The notes below the pieces were generated by a model. It saw only the letters and a program-made list of their open reading frames with translations, was not told where the DNA came from and made no database searches. From positions 2,728,001 through 2,792,000 of the forward strand of contig BSBN01000845.1 in assembly GCA_027924645.1 (NCBI GenBank): 64,000 bases of DNA, written 5' to 3'. The translations under genes and the position numbers were made by a program. The stretch is from Cunninghamia lanceolata (Eukaryota; Streptophyta; Pinopsida; Cupressales; Cupressaceae). Shown in pieces: positions 58,374 through 64,000 of the stretch. Positions within the stretch are counted from its first letter, which is position 1, and each line of letters opens with the position of its first letter.

Positions 58374-59086
58374 TTGGTACCAAGGCCTGCAGAAAAGAAT
58401 GTGATAGGAACAAAATGGGTATTCAGAAACAAATTAAATGAATATGGAGAAGTGGTCAAGAACAAAGCAAGGTTGGTTTGCAAAGGTTACTCACAAGTTG
58501 AAGGTGTTGACTATGAGGAGACATTTGCTTCAGTGGCAAGAATGGAAGTAATCAGAGTGGTTCTTGCATTTGCAGTGCATAAGGGATTCAAGGCATATCA
58601 GATGAATGTTAAATTTGACTTTGTAAATGGGGACTTAGAAGAAGTATACATAGAGCAACCTAATGGATTATAGTTATTAGAAGACCCAAACATGGTATGT
58701 AGACTTAAGAAGGCTCTATATCGTCTCAAACAAGCTCCTAGGGCTTGGTATGCAAGGTTGGATAAGTATTTACTTCAGAAAGGTTTCAAGAAAGGTACCA
58801 CAAATAGTAATCTCTACATCAAAATTGAAGGTGAACAAATTCTAATTATTGTTGTGTATGTTGATGATATAATCTTTTGCGGATGTAATGAGATGTGTAA
58901 GAAGTTTGCATAAGAGATATAGAAAGAATATGAGATCTCTATGTTAGGTGAGATGTCATTCTTTCTTGAACTCTAAATTACTCAATCAAATGGTGGTATC
59001 TTTATATCTCAAGCAAAGTATGTCAAGGAAATGTTGAAGAAGTTCGGCATGGAAGATTACAAATCAGTGAGTACTCCTATGGTAGC
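58374..59086 (+). pseudogene. Copia reverse transcriptase
   Basis: Ty1/Copia RT motifs: KNVIGTKWVFRNKLNEYGEV, NKARLVCKGYSQVEGVDYEE, TFASVARMEVIRVVLAFAVH, QMNVKFDFVNGDLEEVYIEQ, LKKALYRLKQAPRAWYARLD, and IIVVYVDDIIFCG. The YVDD box is intact, but the upstream catalytic Asp of the usual MDVKSAF motif is Asn here. Stops lie near 58671 and 58911. The fingers/palm order is normal. Confidence 0.93.
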
Positions 59087-59770
59087 AGGTTATCATTTGA
59101 GTAAAGATGATGAGTCACCTAAAGCTGATTAGACTCTGTATAGGTCTATGATTGGGGACCTGCTCTACCTAATAACATCAAGGCCTAATATTATGCAAGT
59201 TGTGTGTTTGGTTGCAAGATTTCAATCATATCCTAAAGAAACACATGTGAAAGCAGTCAAGAGAATGTGGAGATATTTGAAGAGCACTCTAGAACATGGG
59301 TTGTGGTATCAAAAGGGTGATGATTTTTTCCTTAGTGCTTATACTGATGCAGATTGGGCTGGTAGTGTTGATGATAGAAGTACCAGTGGAGGAGGTTTCT
59401 TTTTGGGAGACAAGTTGGTCTAATGGATTAGCAAGAAGCAGGATGCAATGTCTTTATCAACATCAAAAGCAGAGTATATAGCTCCAACAGCCTGCAGCAC
59501 TCAAGTGTTGTGGATGAAGCAAATATTGAAGGATATCAAAGTAGTATATGATGAGCCCATTCCTATTCTTTGAGATAATACAAGTGCCATCAATATTTCA
59601 AAGAATACAGTGATGCATTCTAGAACCAAGCACATATCTATCAGGCATCACTTTTTGAGAGAGAAGGTTGCAAATCAAGAGGTCAGATTGGAGTATGTGC
59701 CTAAAAGGACCAAGTTGCAGACATCTTTACAAAGGCACTTTCTAAGGATACATTTAAGTATCCCAGATAG
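59087..59770 (+). pseudogene. Copia RNase H
   Basis: Enters with LYRSMIGDLLYLITSRPNIM, then AVKRMWRYLKSTLEHGLWYQ, the catalytic AYTDADWAGSVDDRSTSGGG, and, after a stop, SLSTSKAEYIA (Glu). It then has DNTSAINISKNTVMHSRTKH followed by ISIRHHFLREKV. Stops lie near 59130, 59421 and 59572. The C-terminus decays after LEYVPKRTKLQT, where a frameshift removes the usual ADIFTKAL ending. Confidence 0.92.
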
Positions 59771-60096
59771 AAGTTAGGGGTTATTGTCCCTTCTTCTTCT
59801 AACTAGATGCATAAATGGTGCATCTATCTAGGGGGAGGAGTTCAAGACATATATGTATCCCTGGATTGATGGTGGCTACCTCTCAGGGGGAGCAAGTATG
59901 TAAGAAGTTGTGAAGGATGACAAGGATTGATCAGTCAAGGGAAGCTAATAGATGAGGAGCAGTAAAAGAAGATCAAGACTAATATAAATAGGGGGAGATA
60001 AAGGAAGATCAGTTCAAAGGAAGACCACTGGTCCTTTGTCCTTGATGTCAAAGGGGGAGAAATTTGCATATCAAGTCATGTGTTGCCATCGATGCC
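59771..60096 (+). other. Copia 3' untranslated spacer with purine tracts
   Basis: Contains several purine runs (TAGGGGGAGGAG near 59830, AGGGGGAGC near 59887, AGGGGGAGA near 59990 and 60052), common between RNase H and 3' LTR in plant Copia elements. No coding frame. Confidence 0.6.
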
Positions 60097-60107
60097 AAAG
60101 GGGGAGA
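60097..60107 (+). promoter_or_regulatory. Polypurine tract of the Copia element
   Basis: AAAGGGGGAGA lies just before the 3' LTR start TGTTGCATATG. A second identical tract at 60050-60060 is followed by a look-alike of the LTR start. Confidence 0.9.
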
Positions 60108-60108
60108 T

Positions 60109-62169
60109 TGTTGCATATGTGTTGTCATTAATGTCAACAGTGTTGTGGATGGTTAGAAGTAATGCTAATAGAGATTATGCCAATAATGGTTTGGTGTGAT
60201 AATCAGTGATGTTAAGAGTTGCCAAAGGATAGTGATGTTCAAGGGAGATTGTTGCAGATTGTGGTGAGACAAAGAAGCAAAGTGATGAGTATATGCTGAG
60301 GTGTTCAGAGCAGAAGACAAAGGAATAATGATCAGAGATGGATTAGAGATGTTGTGAAGTGAAGGGTAAGATGATAGAAGTCATGTATATTGATTAGACT
60401 AGTATCATTTGTGCACAGTTGTACCCTACCTTGTCAAGTTCATGAAGAAGTGAAAGATGTAAGTTGAAGAGTGTGCTGGTATGAAAGAAGTTGGAGATTC
60501 TTGTTTTAATGAAAGGAGTTATGATTGTTGTATGATGTTGTGAATGGAGTCTCTAATGTGGTGAATATGATATTCATTGTTTCCTGAGGAAAAGCATTGC
60601 TTTAGCTTTGAAAGAAGCTTTCAAAAAGTCCAAGGCACTGGAAGTTGCACATAAGAAGCTCAGGAGAATACTTTGCATTCCTCCACATTTGAAGGTATGG
60701 CCTCATGGTTTGGAAGTTAGATAGGGACAAGTGTGAAGAATGTATGTTCTTGATTTCAGAGCTTGGTAGTTACCGCAGAAGATTCTAGAGCTCACAGAGT
60801 GAAGATAGTGATTCTATGTTGGTGCAGTCCGAGAGAATCTAAGGAATGCTCCGCATTTCTCCACATTTGAAGATGTGATGCTGTGGTTTGAAGGATAGTC
60901 AAATATATATGAGAAGAATGATATATTCAAGTTTTAGATGATAAGTTGTACCACAGAGGTTCTCCAGTGTCAGTAGAGCAAAGATAAATCTTGTTGTTGA
61001 TTAGAGTTGTATGGAGGAGAAAGCAGAAGCCACTGTACTCCACTACAGTTTATCTTTTAGCTTTGTTGTTTGGAGGATGGTTTCAGTTAGTCTGTATGTT
61101 TGTTCATTTTAGGTTTCAGGTGCTGAAGTGCATCGTAAGTTGGTATTTCAATGTTTTGTCTCAAGACTGAGTGTTCAGTGTTTGTATGTGATGCCAGGTT
61201 CGGTATTTGTTTGTTTGTGCTAGAAGGAAAATGTACAATTCAGAAGAAGAAATGTTTGAGAAGGTTTGTACAAGTCTTATGTTTCTTGTGAAGTGATCTA
61301 CATGATGCTAAGTGATCCACATGATGCTCATTGATCTCTCCGGTACCGCTTTAGGTCTCGAGCTATTTTGTAGAAGGATAAGGGTTTGTTGGGCCGACTT
61401 CATGTGTTTTGATGATCCCACCAGATGTTTGGAAGTGTGTACCAACTTGGAAGAATGTGCTAAAGAAGAATAGGTCTTGGTTATCACTTGTATTGAACCG
61501 CATTGGATTTCTACATCTTTTAAAAGTTGACTTGGTGTGGCCATTGCATGTTTCATTCTACATGTTTCATCTTGGTCGACGAAGGAGAAAGATTTTGATG
61601 CTTGCAGAGGATATAAATAAAAGTTCTTGTTTGGTGTGAAAAGTAAGAGAGTGTGAGAGTGTGTGAGGTTGTGTGTGTGAGTGTGGCAGTGAGTGAGTGT
61701 GTATGTGAAGGTGTGTTGAAGGCAATAGTGTTTGTTGTGTAGAGGAAGTGAAGATTTGTGAGAGAGTGAAGTGTGTGGATGTTGTGGAGGTATTTGATTA
61801 GTGAGATCTGTTGAGTGTGATGTTCAAAGGTTGTAGCCTCATTCTATAAGTGTTGTAGCATCATATTTCAGGGAGTGTGTCCTCCCTTGGGTTGTAGCCC
61901 TAAAACTTGTTGTAATATGTTTTATTATTATTTGTGAGGCTAGATTTGGATAGTAGATCCAAGCAGCTTGCTCACCATGGTTTTTCCCTTCTTGGGTTTT
62001 CCATGTACATCTGGTGTTATGGTTGTGTGCTTCTATGTTAGACTTTTAATTGCTTAATTTTCTTTATCATTTGTTTAAGGCAGTGAGAAGATTTCATTGA
62101 TAAAGTTAATCTAGAATAAGTTTTGGTATACACTGATTCACCCCTTTAGTATATCATTGTGTTCTAACA
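60109..62169 (+). repeat. 3' LTR of the Copia element
   Basis: 2061 bp, TGTTGCATATGTG to TTCTAACA, matching the two blocks of the 5' LTR, including the uninterrupted GATAAGTTGTACCACAG site. GT-rich leader at about 61640-61740. Confidence 0.95.
61612..61620 (+). promoter_or_regulatory. TATA box in the Copia 3' LTR
   Basis: TATAAATAA, same position as in the 5' LTR. Confidence 0.6.
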
Positions 62170-62174
62170 AAAAT

Positions 62175-64000
62175 TGGCTTAATGACCAACTAGAAATGAA
62201 TCATAGAGCCATGTATATATAGTTATTTACATCTAGGAATTTGGAGGAAGATTTTAAATATGTGTTGACCAATTTAAATGTAGCCTCTAGGATGCCAACA
62301 TGGTCATGTCAAAAGAAGGGAGTCATTAGGAAGAAGATCCAACTAGGATCACATGAGATCTGCTCTGCAAGGGTGAACACATCAAACCCTTACTAGAAAT
62401 GGAATGAAAATGACAACCAACAATGAGAAAAAACCAAGAACCATGCACGACCATCGATCAAAAATGCATTAAGTTCATTTTAATGTAGAGAAGGAAGAAA
62501 GAAAATGAAACAACCCATGAAGAAAAAGCATAGGGCTTAAGAAGAACATCGGGACCATACACACCATATCAAGCATGTAAATAGTCTAAGGAGAAACCCC
62601 AAGTTCTATAAGACATGCCAACCACTTATGAATCAGAAATAACTTTCACATTTCAAATGCCTACAAAAGCGTTGGAGGAGACGAGCTAGGTGGGAGTGAA
62701 TAGTAATGGCAAGGGAGGTAAACATTTTAAACCCCATTTTAATACAATCCATCCATGTGGAATCAAATAAAATTAGATAGTGGAGAAGATAAAGAGAACA
62801 CACAGATCACACCAAGATGAATAAAGATGAAACCAACAACAACCCAAAGTCCTTTGTACACTAAAAACCCACACATGCCACTGCAACAACACACAAATCC
62901 TCCACAAAGACATATGTGACTAAGAGAGCACTCAAAATCATATCTTAGTGATCCAAGCACCAAATCAACCAAAATACATCCACAAGGCACTGCCAACCAA
63001 AAGAATGACCACCACAAGCAAGGATTGTAGTACGCTAGTCAAAGAATAACACTGAAAGCAAAACACTTCCACAACAGAGAGGGAACCAACATCACAAATA
63101 AACACATTACCAAACCACCATAACGAAACACAAAAAAACACCAAGATGTAGCCAAAGATGAGGCAAAACATTGCAAAGCAAGCAAGAATCACCATGAAAT
63201 AAATAGAAGCCACCACACCAACCACAAGGCCAATGGAAAGATCCCTACCATACTAAGAAGAAGCTTGTCACAAAGGGCCAAAGAGACCCAAGGGTGACGA
63301 CCACAACATATTATTACACCTACACGATCATGCGCAACCACCACAAGCATGAAGATACATTGGAAAATGAGCGAAGCTATATAATTGAAGTATTATCCCT
63401 TTGTGGTGAGATTTAACTAGTTAGGAGCACATGTAGCACTTAAAGAAACAAAGGGAAGGTCCCAAGGAGAGATAACAAGGAAGCAAAGGGCATTGCAATA
63501 ATAAAGGAGATATCACAAAGCTCAAGGAAAGAGGCTAGGGAAAAGGGATGTCCACCAAAAAACATTGCAAGTGAAAGATAATGTATTAATCTAAGTTGAA
63601 ATTGAGGGAAAGCACAAAAGATGACTTACAGAAGACACTTGGGTGAAAGAAAGGCACCATGTTGAAGCGCCAAGTGTAAGCATGAAATTTGGATGTAGGC
63701 CACCACAATCATTTGACTATCATCAAGTTGAAGAGCACTTTCTGGAACCATAAAGTTTTTTATCATGGTTGTTTCCTCTAAGGCCTACCCTTGTCTCATA
63801 GGTACATAACAGTTCATTTTACAGTTATAGTATAAATGACAAAATAAGTTGATTATTATATGATGCAATTATATGGCGAAAATGAACCTAGATAGATTTT
63901 GCAGCCTCATTAGTCATTATATGTTGCTTCGGCTATGATATCCATTTGTTGGATTTGATGTGGTGTCTTAGTGTGCAGGGCATTCTTCTATAGGTATTGA
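62175..64000. other. Unassigned sequence at the right edge
   Basis: A- and C-rich on the plus strand, with stops in all frames on that strand. The minus strand has two open frames (62763-63017, 62965-63225) with Val/Phe/Cys-rich, motif-free translations that I take as compositional. No LTR terminus, RNA gene or tandem repeat was recognised. Confidence 0.4.

Larger units (their letters stand above)
36129..62169 (+). mobile_element. Complete Copia retrotransposon, interrupted by nested insertions; TSD AAAAT
   Basis: AAAAT lies at 36124-36128 and at 62170-62174. Each LTR starts TGTTGCATATGTG and ends TTCTAACA. The order PBS, gag, protease, integrase, RT, RNase H, PPT is that of Ty1/Copia. Removing the 14.8-kb Ty3 insertion and the solo LTR leaves a ~9.0-kb element with LTRs of about 2.0 kb. 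The coding region has several frameshifts and many stops. About 8-9% difference in the first 92 bp of the LTRs suggests it is older than the Ty3 element inside it. Confidence 0.95.

Noticed and set aside
62763..63225. Two minus-strand frames with membrane-like composition
   Set aside because: Val/Phe/Cys-rich translation comes from an A/C-rich plus strand; overlapping frames, no motif.
1..64000. tRNA or rRNA genes
   Set aside because: The only tRNA-like signals are primer binding sites next to LTRs; no cloverleaf or rRNA core was recognised by eye. A covariance search would be decisive.

Overview
The window looks like repeat-dominated nuclear DNA from a plant with a large genome. A conifer or other gymnosperm is my best guess, inferred from three things: very long LTRs (1.1-2.8 kb), a Tat-type Ty3 element, a chromovirus and a Copia element all stacked together, and about 2.9 kb of degenerate telomere-like CCCTAA sequence. 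I found no intact host gene, rRNA, tRNA or CRISPR array. Every coding stretch I can assign is a broken retrotransposon frame.

Layout. (1) 1-6035: a minus-strand LTR element running off the left edge, with a 5' LTR (4959-6035), a PBS, a single-frame gag-like gene with coiled coils and four CCHC-type knuckles, and a long decayed gene of unknown function (1-1950). A solo LTR (2513-3628, TSD AGTGC) sits inside it. (2) 6036-11108: unassigned sequence with a minus-strand Ty3-type gag relic (7928-9374) and the 3' part of an LTR (9480-9935). (3) 11114-35693: two ~1.2 kb LTRs flanked by TSD ACCAC bound a minus-strand non-autonomous Ty3-type element. Inside it lies an 18.3 kb insertion (13207-31506, ends TGTRAYGCCCC/GGGGCGTCAYA) that carries a foldback, AT-rich palindromes and the telomere-like array. 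That insertion in turn contains a complete chromovirus (21192-28798, TSD GTATC). (4) 36129-62169: a plus-strand Copia element (TSD AAAAT, LTRs about 2.0 kb). Its 5' LTR is split by a solo LTR (36978-39166, TSD AGTTG). Its gag is split by a 14.8 kb Tat-like Ty3 element (41055-55874, TSD GAATG). The RNase H of that Ty3 element is split by another solo LTR (48782-51561, TSD CATAT). (5) 62175-64000: no recognisable feature.

The genes belong to separate retrotransposition cycles: Gag, protease, reverse transcriptase, RNase H and integrase in each family, with PBS, PPT and LTR promoter signals. Reading frames rejoin exactly when an insertion and one TSD copy are removed, which confirms the nesting. 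Most premature stops are TAG or TAA at positions that look like former CAG or CAA codons, the pattern expected from cytosine-methylation decay.

The points most worth following up are: the RNase H domain upstream of RT (a second RNase H) and the YQDD motif in the Tat-like element; the unknown long gene at 1-1950; the telomere-like higher-order repeat inside a mobile element; the ATCGG/CCGAT motif arrays shared by five LTR copies; and the palindromic TTGTATATGC motifs in the Tat-like LTR.
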